Below are positions 29,083 to 38,808 of a DNA stretch of 64,000 bases, piece by piece. A program made the translations under genes and the position numbers. The first letter of the stretch is position 1, and each line of letters begins with the position of its first letter. The notes under the pieces were generated by a model, which did not search any database, was not told the origin of the DNA, and was given only the letters and a program-made list of their open reading frames with translations. Source of the stretch: Thalassobacillus pellis (GTDB taxonomy: Bacteria > Bacillota > Bacilli > Bacillales > Halobacillaceae); assembly GCF_016908295.1 (NCBI RefSeq), contig NZ_JAFBDO010000007.1, forward strand, positions 98,523 through 162,522, read 5' to 3'.

Positions 29083-29162
29083 CACTTTATGAAAGTTTAA
29101 CTTTGCTAAAAGATTAAAATATAAGTAAAACGGATACTTTCAGGCGACAAGCCAAGTTTTTT
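29083..29162 (+). repeat. Terminator-linked dispersed repeat, copy 2
   Basis: About 80 bases: CACTTTATGAAAGTTTAACT, then the shared AAAATATAAGTAAAAC part, a shorter centre than other copies, and CAGGCGACAAGCCAAGTTTTTT at the end. It starts at the T-run of the deoC terminator and its last bases reach the stop codon of the convergent gene at 29161. Confidence 0.8.
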
Positions 29163-30093
29163 ATGGCTTCCGGTCAAACATTTTCTTGAGGAATGTTTCA
29201 AATTGATGAATGAAGGGATAGAAAAGCGCTAAAGTAAACGTATTAAATAGAACCGCAAAATGAGCTAATTGCTGCGCAGGCTCATTTGCCAGCAGAGTGC
29301 TTATATCAGCCATGAAATCAATGAAAGGAAGCACGATTGCTACTCCGATAACGTTATACCAAAAATGACTGGAGGCCACGATACGCGCTTCTTTGTCCAA
29401 GGCAGCTCCTGCAATGGTTGCCGTGATACAAGTTCCGATATTGGCCCCTAATATTATTGCGATGGCAGAAGACATCGATATCAGCTCTTGTTGCAGCAGA
29501 GTGATTGTGATACCGAACATCGCTGAGGAAGAATGGATAAAACCTGTCCCTAACACGCCAAAACCGAATGCTGCAATAGCCGATCCATCCATATAGGCAA
29601 GCCACACTGCTGCACCTTTCCAATTTGTCAATTCATTAACCATTCCCCCAAAGTTTTCCAGGGCGAGAAAAATTACTGCAATTCCAAAAATGATGGTTCC
29701 CCATGCAAAGGATTTCTGATTTTTGATCAGTATCAATAAGACACCGATTACAAGGAAGAAAAGGTATGGGATATCCAGGGATAGACTGAGTATTTCTCCA
29801 GTTAATGTCGTACCTAAATTGGCACCAAGCATAATTCCGATCGCCTGCGACACTTTCATATGCTTGGTCGTCACCAGGCCCATTGCCAGCACGATAACGA
29901 CAGAACTGCTTTGCAGGAGACAGGTTGTCATAAAGCCTGTACCAATACTGATAAGCGGGTTTTTGGAAAAATGGTATACCCACTTTTTCGTCCGGTGGTA
30001 GGATAGCTGGAACAATCCTATTTTCATGCATTGCAACCCGAATAAGAACATTAAGAGCAATACAGTTACTTTTGATATCAATTGAATGGCCAT
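29161..30093 (-). CDS. yqeW: Na+/phosphate cotransporter, short form (YqeW)
   Basis: 310 residues of the NptA/PNaS family without a PhoU tail. Two inverted repeats of helices, each with the signature pair: [14 protein letters not shown] with [11 protein letters not shown], and [13 protein letters not shown] with [10 protein letters not shown]. Expected to import phosphate with Na+. Start ATG 30093 with GAGGTG upstream. Same place as yqeW of B. subtilis, between mtaB and rpsU. A second, longer paralogue lies at 61931. Confidence 0.9.
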   Translation of the reverse strand: MAIQLISKVTVLLLMFLFGLQCMKIGLFQLSYHRTKKWVYHFSKNPLISIGTGFMTTCLLQSSSVVIVLAMGLVTTKHMKVSQAIGIMLGANLGTTLTGEILSLSLDIPYLFFLVIGVLLILIKNQKSFAWGTIIFGIAVIFLALENFGGMVNELTNWKGAAVWLAYMDGSAIAAFGFGVLGTGFIHSSSAMFGITITLLQQELISMSSAIAIILGANIGTCITATIAGAALDKEARIVASSHFWYNVIGVAIVLPFIDFMADISTLLANEPAQQLAHFAVLFNTFTLALFYPFIHQFETFLKKMFDRKP

Positions 30094-30220
30094 GGCAGCA
30101 ACACCTCATAATACTATATGGGCATGTCCGGACAAACATGTCAGGAGTACAGAATATATCTGTAACATGCTATCTGTTCAAATTAATTCATCTTTACAGC
30201 CAGTTAATTCCACAAAAAAG

Positions 30221-30249
30221 TTGACCCTGATTAACCGTTATAATATAAT
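30221..30249 (+). promoter_or_regulatory. Sigma-A promoter of rpsU-yqeY
   Basis: TTGACC at 30221-30226, 17-base spacer, TATAAT at 30244-30249; 77 bases upstream of rpsU. The rest of the gap back to 30094 holds no gene. Confidence 0.8.
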
Positions 30250-30325
30250 TATCAAAGGCGTGATAGTGAAAAAGTACATGCCTGTAGAAGATACTTGCTT
30301 TATGCTTCGGAGGGAGGGAAATAGC

Positions 30326-30502
30326 ATGTCAAAAACAACTCGCGTTCGTAAAAACGAGTCTCTTGAAGATGCTCTTCGTCGCTTCAAAAAGAGCGTATCC
30401 AAATCTGGGACGCTATCTGAATACCGTAAACGTGAACATTACGAAAAGCCTAGCGTACGCCGTAAGAAAAAATCTGAGGCCGCTAGAAAACGTAAATGGT
30501 AG
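30326..30502 (+). CDS. rpsU: 30S ribosomal protein S21
   Basis: 58 residues, extremely basic: [20 protein letters not shown], then a KK/RR-rich tail ending AARKRKW. Start ATG 30326 after GGAGGGAGG; longer frames upstream run through the promoter and are not real. Usual companion of yqeY. Confidence 0.97.
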   Translation: MSKTTRVRKNESLEDALRRFKKSVSKSGTLSEYRKREHYEKPSVRRKKKSEAARKRKW

Positions 30503-30523
30503 AAGAAGAGGGTGCAAAGAGAT

Positions 30524-30970
30524 ATGTCATTACAAGAGCGCCTCAACCAGGATATGAAGCAGGCAATGCGAAATAAAGAAAAAGATAAATTGACAGTCAT
30601 TCGCATGGTAAAGGCTGCTTTACAGAATGAAGCCATTAAGCATGGCAGAGGCGAATTATCTGAAGAAGAAGAACTTACTGTTTTAGCAAGAGAGCTGAAA
30701 CAGCGGAAAGATTCCCTCCAGGAATTTAAAGAAGCTGGACGCGAAGATCTTGTAGAAAAACTTAACTTTGAAATTGAGATTTTACAAGCATATATGCCGA
30801 AACAGCTTTCAGAAGAGGAACTTGAGCAAGTCGTGCAAGAAACCATCACGGAAGTAGGTGCTTCCTCAAAGAAAGACATGGGGAAAGTGATGAATGCCAT
30901 CATGCCTAAAGTGAAAGGTAAAGCCGACGGATCTCAAGTAAATAAGTTAGTTATGAAACATTTATCCTGA
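30524..30970 (+). CDS. yqeY: GatB/YqeY domain protein YqeY
   Basis: 148 residues. All-helical N-terminal part and a C-terminal domain shared with the GatB subunit of tRNA amidotransferase ([41 protein letters not shown]... ending the domain). Function unclear; a tRNA-related role is usually proposed. Start ATG 30524; GTG 30512 in frame lies within the ribosome site. Co-transcribed with rpsU. Confidence 0.93.
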   Translation: MSLQERLNQDMKQAMRNKEKDKLTVIRMVKAALQNEAIKHGRGELSEEEELTVLARELKQRKDSLQEFKEAGREDLVEKLNFEIEILQAYMPKQLSEEELEQVVQETITEVGASSKKDMGKVMNAIMPKVKGKADGSQVNKLVMKHLS

Positions 30971-30974
30971 AGTT

Positions 30975-31009
30975 AAAAAATCTCCCTGGGTTCTGGGGGG
31001 ATTTTTTTT
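30975..31009 (+). terminator. Terminator of rpsU-yqeY
   Basis: AAAAAATC-TCCC / GGGG-GATTTTTTTT stem. Repeat copy 3 begins 3 bases later. Confidence 0.85.
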
Positions 31010-31011
31010 AA

Positions 31012-31105
31012 CACTTTAAGAAAGTTTAACTTTGTTAAAGTTTTAAAGTATAAGTAAAATTAAGGCTTGTCGTCATAAGGGCTGGCGACAAGCCAAGTTT
31101 TTCTA
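31012..31105 (+). repeat. Terminator-linked dispersed repeat, copy 3
   Basis: Full-length copy of about 94 bases: CACTTTAAGAAAGTTTAACT, AAAGTATAAGTAAAA, then GGCGACAAGCCAAGTTTTTC. Two hairpins: AGTTTAAC-..-GTTAAA near the start, and a GC-richer GGCTTGTC/GACAAGCC pairing at the end followed by T. No open frame. It sits between the yqeY terminator and the sigma-W type promoter of the next operon. Confidence 0.85.
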
Positions 31106-31123
31106 AATTATTTTGATGGTGTA

Positions 31124-31150
31124 TGAAACTTATTACATTAACAAAACGTA
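31124..31150 (+). promoter_or_regulatory. Sigma-W type promoter of nfeD-floA-yqfB
   Basis: TGAAAC at 31124-31129, 17-base spacer, CGTA at 31147-31150, matching the extracytoplasmic-function sigma-W consensus (TGAAAC, about 16, CGTA). The homologous yqeZ-yqfA-yqfB operon of B. subtilis is a known sigma-W target. Confidence 0.8.
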
Positions 31151-31187
31151 CATATAACAAGACGGTAAAAAAGAAAGGAGTAACCTC

Positions 31188-32537
31188 ATGGGACGATTGC
31201 TCCGCAGTGTTTTTCTGATCTTGCTGCTGCTGGCTTCCTTAGTGCCTGTTTGGAATCATAGCGGGCAGACCTATGCAGCTGGGGAAGGGAAGCTCGTTTA
31301 TATCATACCTGTGAAAGATAATGTGGAACGGGGGCTTGAGGCATTTTTAGAGAGAGCGACAACAAAGGCCAACGAAGCAGATGCAGATCATATCATCTTT
31401 GAAATTGCCACACCAGGAGGCAGGGTGGATGCTGCAGGGGCAATAGGTGAGATGTTTCAGGATTTAGATATACCGAATACGGCATTCATTACGTCAAGGG
31501 CTTTGTCAGCAGGTTCATACATAGCACTTAATGCTGACCAGATTTACATGAAGCCCAGTTCGACAATGGGTGCTTCAGGTGTAATTAATTCAGATGGTAC
31601 GGCTGCTGATAAAAAAGCTCAATCTGCATGGATAGCAGCCATGACGGCAGCAGCAGAATCCAATGGACGCAATCCCCTATATGCAGAAGCCATGGCAGAT
31701 CCTTCTGTCGATTTGCCGGAACTGAACGCTCCGAAAGGGAAGTTTCTGACACTGGATCCCAGTTCCGCTGTTGAAGTCGGCTATGCTGAAGGTGTCGTCT
31801 CCCATCGTACAGAATTGCTGCACGAACTTTCTCTGTCTGATGCTGAAATAGTGGAAACAAAACCTACCTTAGCTGAGAATGTTGCTAGGTTCCTGACAGA
31901 TCCTGTAGTAGTTCCTATTCTTTTGTCAGTTGCCAGTCTGGGTTTGATTGTGGAATTGTATTCTCCCGGTTTTGGCATACCTGGAATAATGGGGCTGTTA
32001 TCACTTATATTGTTCTTCTATGGTCATATAATTGCAGGTCTTGCAGGTTATGAAGCGATCATTTTACTTGTCTTAGGCATCATACTCGTTGTGGCGGAAT
32101 TTTTCCTCCCTGGGGGTATTGCAGGAATTGCAGGAATAGCGGCAATTGTTGCGTCCTTGATGTTATCAGGTGCCGATACGGGGCATATGGCTATGAGTAT
32201 TGGTATAGCCATGATTGTTTCCATTGTTGCATCCGTAATACTTTTCAAAACAATCGGGTTGGAAAAGGGGTTCTTCCGGCACATCATTTTGCAGGACGCC
32301 ACCTCGACTGATAAAGGTTACGTATCTACTGTAAATCGTCTGGAACTTATTGGTCTTGAAGGAGAGACATTAACACCTCTCCGGCCATCTGGTACTGCAG
32401 TGTTTGACAATGAGCGCCTTGATGTTGTTACTGAGGGCGTTTACACCGCTGCAAAAACCCCTGTGAAGGTTATCAAGATTGAAGGATCACGCATAGTTGT
32501 GCGTGAAATCCATAAAGAAAATAATGAGGAGGAATAA
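31188..32537 (+). CDS. yqeZ: NfeD family membrane serine protease, long form (YqeZ)
   Basis: 449 residues. Signal peptide (about 1-30, cleaved near TYAAGEG), a ClpP/crotonase-like protease domain (about 35-225) with [14 protein letters not shown] and the catalytic serine in [14 protein letters not shown], a membrane segment of four or more helices (about 230-375), and a C-terminal NfeD OB-fold (about 385-445). NfeD proteins partner with flotillins in membrane-domain quality control; floA follows three bases after. Expression expected under cell-envelope stress via sigma-W. Confidence 0.93.
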   Translation: MGRLLRSVFLILLLLASLVPVWNHSGQTYAAGEGKLVYIIPVKDNVERGLEAFLERATTKANEADADHIIFEIATPGGRVDAAGAIGEMFQDLDIPNTAFITSRALSAGSYIALNADQIYMKPSSTMGASGVINSDGTAADKKAQSAWIAAMTAAAESNGRNPLYAEAMADPSVDLPELNAPKGKFLTLDPSSAVEVGYAEGVVSHRTELLHELSLSDAEIVETKPTLAENVARFLTDPVVVPILLSVASLGLIVELYSPGFGIPGIMGLLSLILFFYGHIIAGLAGYEAIILLVLGIILVVAEFFLPGGIAGIAGIAAIVASLMLSGADTGHMAMSIGIAMIVSIVASVILFKTIGLEKGFFRHIILQDATSTDKGYVSTVNRLELIGLEGETLTPLRPSGTAVFDNERLDVVTEGVYTAAKTPVKVIKIEGSRIVVREIHKENNEEE

Positions 32538-32539
32538 AG

Positions 32540-33535
32540 ATGGGTTTAGAACAATTAATGCCAATTATCATTATCGGTATCATCATCATCGTATTAGCAG
32601 TCTTATTTACGTTTATACCTGTTATGCTCTGGATCAGTGCACTGGCGGCAGGGGTAAAGATAAGCATTTTCACTCTTGTAGGAATGAGGCTCAGAAGAGT
32701 CATACCTTCCAGGGTTATTAATCCGTTAATCAAAGCCCATAAAGCAGGTGTGAATGTCGATACCAATCAGCTGGAAAGTCATTACCTGGCCGGTGGTAAC
32801 GTAGACAGGGTCGTTAATGCTCTTATTGCAGCACAACGGGCCAATATTGAGCTGAGCTTCGAACGCTGTGCTGCCATTGACCTGGCAGGCCGTGATGTAT
32901 TGGAAGCTGTTCAAATGAGCGTCAATCCCAAAGTTATTGAAACACCTTTTATTGCTGGTGTGGCCATGGATGGAATCGAAGTAAAAGCAAAAGCGCGTAT
33001 AACCGTCCGGGCTAATATAGACCGTTTAGTCGGTGGCGCTGGTGAAGATACGGTTATTGCCCGTGTTGGTGAGGGGATAGTTTCTACAATCGGTAGTTCC
33101 TCCAGTCACGGTCAGGTATTGGAAAATCCTGATCGTATATCACAGAATGTACTCTCCAAAGGTCTTGATGCGGGGACAGCTTTTGAAATCCTGTCGATCG
33201 ATATTGCTGATATTGATATCGGCAAAAATATTGGTGCAATCCTCCAGACTGATCAGGCGGAAGCTGATAAGAACATTGCCCAGGCAAAAGCAGAAGAACG
33301 TCGTGCGATGGCAATTGCCCAAGAACAGGAAATGCGTGCCAGAGTCCAGGAAATGCAGGCCAAGGTCGTTGAAGCAGAAGCGGACGTTCCTCAAGCTCTC
33401 GCTGATGCCCTGCGTTCAGGCAAAATGGGTGTAATGGATTACATGAATTACCAGAATATCAATGCTGACACAGAGATGCGTGGTACATTAGGGAAGTTGT
33501 CTAAAGAGGATAATGGGGAAGACGAGGACAAATAA
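32540..33535 (+). CDS. floA: Flotillin-like protein FloA
   Basis: 331 residues. N-terminal membrane-inserting helix (about 5-28), SPFH/Band-7-like core (about 30-250, e.g. [34 protein letters not shown]) and coiled coil rich in Ala/Glu ([20 protein letters not shown] onward). Scaffolds functional membrane microdomains. It lies between its NfeD partner and yqfB in a sigma-W operon. Start ATG 32540 with GAGGAGG in the preceding stop region. Confidence 0.95.
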   Translation: MGLEQLMPIIIIGIIIIVLAVLFTFIPVMLWISALAAGVKISIFTLVGMRLRRVIPSRVINPLIKAHKAGVNVDTNQLESHYLAGGNVDRVVNALIAAQRANIELSFERCAAIDLAGRDVLEAVQMSVNPKVIETPFIAGVAMDGIEVKAKARITVRANIDRLVGGAGEDTVIARVGEGIVSTIGSSSSHGQVLENPDRISQNVLSKGLDAGTAFEILSIDIADIDIGKNIGAILQTDQAEADKNIAQAKAEERRAMAIAQEQEMRARVQEMQAKVVEAEADVPQALADALRSGKMGVMDYMNYQNINADTEMRGTLGKLSKEDNGEDEDK

Positions 33536-33563
33536 GCGGACCACGTGTAAAGGAGGATGAGCC

Positions 33564-34061
33564 ATGGGTGAAATCCTTGAATTAATTTTCGGTAACATCG
33601 TTATCATTGCAGCTATCATTGGAGGTATCATCAGCTGGGTGAGTAGATCAATGGGGGAAAAAAAAGAACAGAGTAAACCCTATCCTCCTTCCAATAATGC
33701 CCCTCGGCAAGCAGAGGGACAACAGAATAACGAAATGATGGAAGAAAAAGCAGAAGAACAGGCGAAGAGGTATTATGATCAGAAAGAGCGCCATATCAGA
33801 GATATAGCGGAACGAAGTATCGGGGATCCAACTGACGGATATGCGCAGAAACAAACAAAAGAAATGGACCCGCAATATTCTAACACTGAGGAAATGAAAA
33901 GATTCATTCCTGGGAAATCTTTAAATTCAGCTCCCCCTTCTCTTTCCATAGGCAAGAACCTGACCAGGAAGAAAGTGGCTGAGAGTATGGTGATGGCTGA
34001 GATTCTTGGACCGCCAAGATCAAAAAAACCTCATCGTTCCTTCTCAAGCCGGAATAATTAA
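33564..34061 (+). CDS. yqfB: YqfB-position membrane protein, function unknown
   Basis: 165 residues. An N-terminal hydrophobic helix (about 5-28, ELIFGNIVIIAAIIGGIISW) followed by a hydrophilic, Glu/Gln/Lys-rich cytoplasmic region with coiled-coil tendency (MMEEKAEEQAKRYYDQKERH) and a basic tail. No enzymatic motif. The symbol rests on position after floA in the sigma-W operon, where B. subtilis has yqfB; sequence similarity could not be tested. A role beside the flotillin is inference. Confidence 0.65.
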   Translation: MGEILELIFGNIVIIAAIIGGIISWVSRSMGEKKEQSKPYPPSNNAPRQAEGQQNNEMMEEKAEEQAKRYYDQKERHIRDIAERSIGDPTDGYAQKQTKEMDPQYSNTEEMKRFIPGKSLNSAPPSLSIGKNLTRKKVAESMVMAEILGPPRSKKPHRSFSSRNN

Positions 34062-34069
34062 TGAAGCTG

Positions 34070-34105
34070 ACGCACGGATTGTAGTGATACAATCCGTGCG
34101 TTTTT
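34070..34105 (+). terminator. Terminator after yqfB
   Basis: ACGCACGGATTGT / ACAATCCGTGCGT stem with a short loop, then five T. Separates the sigma-W operon from yqfC. Confidence 0.92.
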
Positions 34106-34136
34106 CGTATATATAAGGGAAGAGGGAGGGCGTAAC

Positions 34137-34418
34137 ATGAAAAAATGGCAACAACAGATACGAGGCTGGATGGCCAACTACTTGGAGCTTCCTTCTGATG
34201 TCATGTTGGATTTGCCCAGGGTAACGACGATTGGCGATTTTCATGTTTATATTGAGAACCATAATGGGTTGATGCATTTCTCTGAACAGGAAATACGCCT
34301 GAAGTCCCGTAAAGGGATTATTAAGCTTACTGGTGAAGGATTTGTCTTGAAATTAATGCTTTCTGAGGAAATATTGGTAGAAGGAAATGTGCAAGCAGTC
34401 CAATTCATAACCGATTGA
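34137..34418 (+). CDS. yqfC: Sporulation protein YqfC
   Basis: 93 residues, starting MKKWQQQIRGWMANYLELPS and including DLPRVTTIGDFHVYIENHNG and FSEQEIRLKSRKGIIKLTGE. The pattern (LPxDVxLDLPRxT, E-hNG, Gxhxh-G) is that of the small YqfC family, related to YabP-type spore proteins and made in the mother cell in B. subtilis. Precise function unknown. Ribosome site AGGGAGGG. Upstream of yqfD as in other spore formers. Confidence 0.88.
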   Translation: MKKWQQQIRGWMANYLELPSDVMLDLPRVTTIGDFHVYIENHNGLMHFSEQEIRLKSRKGIIKLTGEGFVLKLMLSEEILVEGNVQAVQFITD

Positions 34419-34443
34419 CTAGAACTAATTCAAGGAGGTTATT

Positions 34444-35628
34444 ATGAAGCCATTGCAAGCAAGATTTTTGAAAGGGACGATTAAACTGGTCATCCTAGGC
34501 CCAAACCCTGAATTATTTATCAATAACTGTGCCAGACAAGGGGTGATCATATGGGATGTTAGGAAGCTGAAAGATGATAAACTGTCTGCATGTATATACT
34601 TGTCCGATCTGCATAAGGTAAAGCGGATAAGAAAAGGATCTCAATATAAGGTAGGCTTGAAACGTGGACAAGGACTTCCTTACGTCTTACAGGCCATTTC
34701 TAATCAAAAGCCTTTATGGCTGGCATTTTTACTTACTGCATTCCTTCTTTTTATGATATCAAATATTGTATGGTCCATTCATATAGAAGGGCTTCCACAG
34801 GAATTAGAAACGAAAGTAGAAAAACAACTGAAACAATATGGTGTAGAGCCCGGAGCCATTACTTTCCGGCTGGATGACACAGCAGCCATCCAACAGAAAC
34901 TGTTAGACGATATACCGGAATTACTCTGGATCGGTGTGCAAAAGAAAGGGACAGCCTATCTGTTCGAAGGGGTGGAGAAGACATTAGTTGATAAAGAAGA
35001 AGAAAAAAGCCCTGCTCATCTTGTTGCCGCCAAAAAAGGTATGATTATTTCCATGTATATTGAAAAGGGCAAGCCGATGGTAGATATTCACGATTTCGTT
35101 AAGAAAGGGGAAATTCTTGCCTCAGGTCAGTTGGACGAACGTGATACAAAGCTTGTCCGAGCGCAGGGAAATGTCTTCGCTGAAACATGGTACCGCTTGG
35201 AAGTGTCCGTACCTATGAAGGAAACGCTGCACACCACTACCGGCAATAATGAACAACGTTATCATTTAAGAATCGGCAGTTTTGAATTTCCTGTATGGGG
35301 TTGGGGAAAAATAGAGTATTCGCTTGTTAAAAAAGAAGAAGATTCCAGCCAATTAAGTATTTTTTCGAAAGAACTACCTTTTTACTGGAAGAAGTCCACC
35401 TATTATGAAATGAATCGGCTGGAAAAGAATAGGACAAAAAAAGATTCTATCAGAATAGCCAGGCACCAGGCCAAAATGGATCTGTTAAAACGCCTTCCAG
35501 AAGATTCAAAAATCGTCCAAGAAAATATTTTGCACGAAGAAGTGGACAGTGGTAAAGTAAAATTAATCCTATTCGTTAAAGTCCACGAAAATATTGCGGT
35601 TACTAAGAATGTCAATCAAGGAGTTTGA
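34444..35628 (+). CDS. yqfD: Sporulation protein YqfD
   Basis: 394 residues. N-terminal soluble region, one membrane helix around 92-112 (PLWLAFLLTAFLLFMISNIVW), then a large extracytoplasmic region with the YqfD signature (SIHIEGLPQE, LLWIGVQKKGTAYLFEGVEK, AAKKGMIISMYIEKGKPMV, VKKGEILASGQL). A sigma-E regulated stage IV-type sporulation protein in B. subtilis. Pairs with yqfC; stop overlaps the phoH ribosome-site region. Confidence 0.9.
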   Translation: MKPLQARFLKGTIKLVILGPNPELFINNCARQGVIIWDVRKLKDDKLSACIYLSDLHKVKRIRKGSQYKVGLKRGQGLPYVLQAISNQKPLWLAFLLTAFLLFMISNIVWSIHIEGLPQELETKVEKQLKQYGVEPGAITFRLDDTAAIQQKLLDDIPELLWIGVQKKGTAYLFEGVEKTLVDKEEEKSPAHLVAAKKGMIISMYIEKGKPMVDIHDFVKKGEILASGQLDERDTKLVRAQGNVFAETWYRLEVSVPMKETLHTTTGNNEQRYHLRIGSFEFPVWGWGKIEYSLVKKEEDSSQLSIFSKELPFYWKKSTYYEMNRLEKNRTKKDSIRIARHQAKMDLLKRLPEDSKIVQENILHEEVDSGKVKLILFVKVHENIAVTKNVNQGV

Positions 35629-35630
35629 GT

Positions 35631-36608
35631 ATGCAGGAAGATTTGAAAACCATTGATATCCAGCTGGATAATGCTACAGAAGCACTATCATTGTTTGGGA
35701 CGGAAGATAGAAATTTAAAACAAATCGAAGAATTATTACAGGTGAATATCATTACACGCGGCGAACATGTCAGCGTTTCCGGAAGAGAAGAGCGCGTCAG
35801 GCTAGTGGAAGAAATCCTCCATGCACTGCTGGCTATCATCCGAAAAGGTCTAAGTGTAACTGTCCGCGATGTGGTATATGCTGTAGAGCTTGCCAAAAAA
35901 GGCAAAATAAACCAGTTTGAAGCATTATTTGAAGATGAAATTACTCGTAATGCCAAAGGGAAATCCATCAGGGTGAAAACATTAGGGCAGAGGGGCTACG
36001 TAGCTGCTATCAGAAACAATGACCTCGTTTTCGGTATTGGTCCGGCAGGTACTGGGAAAACCTACCTGGCAGTGGTCATGGCGGTCAATGCGCTGAAAAA
36101 TGGACAGGTCAAGAAGATCATACTCACTCGCCCAGCTGTAGAAGCAGGCGAGAGTCTCGGCTTTTTACCAGGTGATTTAAAAGAAAAAGTCGACCCGTAT
36201 CTGCGCCCGTTGTATGACTCTTTACATGATGTCCTGGGAGCAGAGCATACGGCACGGCTGATTGAACGTGGCACAATCGAAATTGCTCCACTTGCTTATA
36301 TGAGAGGCCGGACTCTCGATGATGCTTTTGCAATTCTTGATGAAGCGCAGAATACTACACCAGCACAGATGAAAATGTTTTTAACACGGCTTGGTTTTGG
36401 TTCAAAAATGGTGATTACCGGGGATATCACCCAAATCGACCTGCCTCGAGGAGTGAATTCTGGTCTTCGCGAAGCCGAATTCAGATTGAAGGGTGTCAAA
36501 GGCTCTTCTTTTATAAGACTGGACCAAACGGATGTCATCCGTCATCCACTTGTCCAAAGAATCATTGATGCTTATGAAGTGAATGAAGGGGAAAAACAGA
36601 CAGAATAA
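35631..36608 (+). CDS. phoH: PhoH-like ATPase
   Basis: 325 residues. P-loop NTPase: Walker A GPAGTGKTYL (about 140-149), Walker B with AILDEAQNTTP, and sensor-like MVITGDITQIDLP. The N-terminal region contains a KH-like nucleic-acid binding segment (VNIITRGEHVSVSG). Implicated in RNA metabolism, often next to ybeY as here. Start ATG 35631, seven bases after AAGGAG; the TTG at 35625 in frame is less well placed. Confidence 0.93.
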   Translation: MQEDLKTIDIQLDNATEALSLFGTEDRNLKQIEELLQVNIITRGEHVSVSGREERVRLVEEILHALLAIIRKGLSVTVRDVVYAVELAKKGKINQFEALFEDEITRNAKGKSIRVKTLGQRGYVAAIRNNDLVFGIGPAGTGKTYLAVVMAVNALKNGQVKKIILTRPAVEAGESLGFLPGDLKEKVDPYLRPLYDSLHDVLGAEHTARLIERGTIEIAPLAYMRGRTLDDAFAILDEAQNTTPAQMKMFLTRLGFGSKMVITGDITQIDLPRGVNSGLREAEFRLKGVKGSSFIRLDQTDVIRHPLVQRIIDAYEVNEGEKQTE

Positions 36609-36669
36609 GGCCCAAATGCCTACCGGGGTCTTATTTCTGTATATCATGAAAAATTAAAGAGGTGAACTG

Positions 36670-38808
36670 ATGAATAAAGCCTTATGGAAGAAATGGATGC
36701 AGAGCCTTAATCGCCAGCAAGGCAGAGGAAGGTTGTTATTCCCTGCTTTATTGATTGGTTCCTTCTTTTTTATTTTCATGCTCTCGAATGTTTATACGGA
36801 AACGTACGATATAAAGAAGTTTTCTATTTCCGAGGCTACAATTCGTTCTCCAATTACAATTGAGAATGTCAAGGAAACAGAGCGCTTGAAAAGAGAAGCA
36901 TCCCAGGCCGTTCAGGACTATTACTCAAATTCAGTGAAAATCACTGAGGAACGGGTTGGTTATGTAGATGAAGTATTTGAAGCTATTGATACGTTTGAGC
37001 AGAAAAAAACGGATGATCACGCTACAGTCATGACGGCGGAAGAAAAAGTACATAAACTCCATCAGTTACTTTCACAGGAAATCATCATGGAAATGCAGGA
37101 GAAGTCTTTAAAAGCAATTGTAGAGGCTGAGCATTGGGAACAGAGGCTTGCTCATCAGCTATTGAAAACATCCCTGTATGATAGGTTTAACCAAGGAATC
37201 AAAGCGGAAGAAGTAAAAGAAGCAGAACAGCAGCTCAAGTCGAGCCTTCGTTATGCAAGCCTTGATGGGAATCTGAAGAAGGCTGTGATTGACCTTGGCC
37301 AGGCTGCTATAGTGACAAATTCTTTTTTCGATAATGTAAAGACTGCCAGAGCTCAGGAGCAAGCAGCATTGAATGTCGAACCTGTAACGATACGGGCAGG
37401 AGAAATAATTGTTTCTGAAGGTGGCATGATTACTTCGGATGTTTATGAAAAACTTAAACTAGTTGGTTTATTGGATAAGGAAAGGAATTTATATCCGCTT
37501 TTTGGCTTAGGGATACTTACTTTACTGTTGTCTTTCCTGATTTTGTACGAGCTGTTACGATTAGCACGCTTAAAGGTTCTGAAGGTTCAGCATGTTGTTA
37601 TAGTCGTGACTGTTTCAATATCGATGACAGCCTTAATGAAGCTGGTTAGCATCTTTTCTAATGATGTAAACAACTACTTTTACCTTGTTCCATTAGCTTG
37701 CGGTGTCATGCTTTTGAAAATGTTGGTTGCTGAGCGTATTGCAATCATGATGGCATGCATCTTTTCGTTGCTGGCCTGTTTTATTTTTAATGGTGAAATC
37801 CCTGGCACTCTTCACGCTGAAGCTGGAATATATTATGGGATGTCACAGCTGGCAGCAATAATACTTCTTCACAATCTGAAAGACAGGCTGGCGATACTGA
37901 AAGCAGGGGCAGGGCTGGCAGTGGTTAATATTTTGGTTGTCCTGCTATTTTTGTTTTTATCTTTTGAAAAATATTCTTGGACAGGTATACTTTTACAGAG
38001 TGGATTTGCTGCAATCTCTGCTTTTCTGGCTTCTGTTCTTACACTAGGGCTGCTTCCATTCTTTGAAACGGGATTCGGTGTATTGACGGATACTAAGCTT
38101 CTGACACTTTCAAACCCTAACCATCCGCTTCTTCGTAAAATTTTAACCGAAGCACCAGGAACTTATCATCATAGTGTAATGGTAGCCAACTTAAGCGAAT
38201 CTGCCTGTGAAGCAATCGGTGCTAATGGACTATTAGCGCGAGTAGCTGCATATTATCACGATTTGGGTAAAACAGTCAGGCCTCATTTTTTTATAGAAAA
38301 CCAAATGGGGATGAAAAACCCACATGATTTTTTGTCTCCGGAAGATAGTGCAGAAATAATCATTAATCACCCTTATGATGGTGCTGATCTTTTAAAGAAA
38401 AAGAAAATGCCACAAGAAATAATAGATATCGCTGAACAGCATCACGGTACAACATTACTTAAATATTTTTATTACAAAGCAAGAGATGAAGAAGGAGAAG
38501 TATTAGAAGAGTTATACAGGTATCCTGGACCAAAACCTCAAACAAAAGAAGCGGCAATCCTGTGTATTTGTGATTCTGTCGAGGCTGCTGTCCGATCGTT
38601 GAACGAACCCACAAATGCTAAAATAAAAGATATCATCACCAAAATAACAGAGGATCGTTTATCGGATGGTCAGTTGGACGAATGCCCCCTGACATTGCTC
38701 GAACTGAACAAAATACAGCAGGCTATTTACGAAACACTGCAAGGTATATTCCATTCTCGGATACAATATCCCACAAAGACAAAAAAGTTGGTCAAGGAGG
38801 CTAAATAA
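36670..38808 (+). CDS. pgpH: Cyclic di-AMP phosphodiesterase PgpH (7TM-HD)
   Basis: 712 residues. One N-terminal helix (about 23-42), an extracellular 7TMR-HDED domain (about 50-275), seven membrane helices (about 275-480) and a cytoplasmic HD domain with YHHSVMVANLSE, AAYYHDLGKTVRPHFF, NPHDFLSPEDSAEIIINHPYDG and AEQHHGTTLLKYFYYKA, so metal ligands are complete. Hydrolyses c-di-AMP to pApA; the message controls potassium and osmolyte uptake. B. subtilis name YqfF. Its stop overlaps ybeY. Confidence 0.94.
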   Translation: MNKALWKKWMQSLNRQQGRGRLLFPALLIGSFFFIFMLSNVYTETYDIKKFSISEATIRSPITIENVKETERLKREASQAVQDYYSNSVKITEERVGYVDEVFEAIDTFEQKKTDDHATVMTAEEKVHKLHQLLSQEIIMEMQEKSLKAIVEAEHWEQRLAHQLLKTSLYDRFNQGIKAEEVKEAEQQLKSSLRYASLDGNLKKAVIDLGQAAIVTNSFFDNVKTARAQEQAALNVEPVTIRAGEIIVSEGGMITSDVYEKLKLVGLLDKERNLYPLFGLGILTLLLSFLILYELLRLARLKVLKVQHVVIVVTVSISMTALMKLVSIFSNDVNNYFYLVPLACGVMLLKMLVAERIAIMMACIFSLLACFIFNGEIPGTLHAEAGIYYGMSQLAAIILLHNLKDRLAILKAGAGLAVVNILVVLLFLFLSFEKYSWTGILLQSGFAAISAFLASVLTLGLLPFFETGFGVLTDTKLLTLSNPNHPLLRKILTEAPGTYHHSVMVANLSESACEAIGANGLLARVAAYYHDLGKTVRPHFFIENQMGMKNPHDFLSPEDSAEIIINHPYDGADLLKKKKMPQEIIDIAEQHHGTTLLKYFYYKARDEEGEVLEELYRYPGPKPQTKEAAILCICDSVEAAVRSLNEPTNAKIKDIITKITEDRLSDGQLDECPLTLLELNKIQQAIYETLQGIFHSRIQYPTKTKKLVKEAK

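Noticed and set aside
29636..30139. 167-residue minus-strand frame overlapping yqeW
   Set aside because: Out of frame with a clear membrane transporter and lacking a plausible start.
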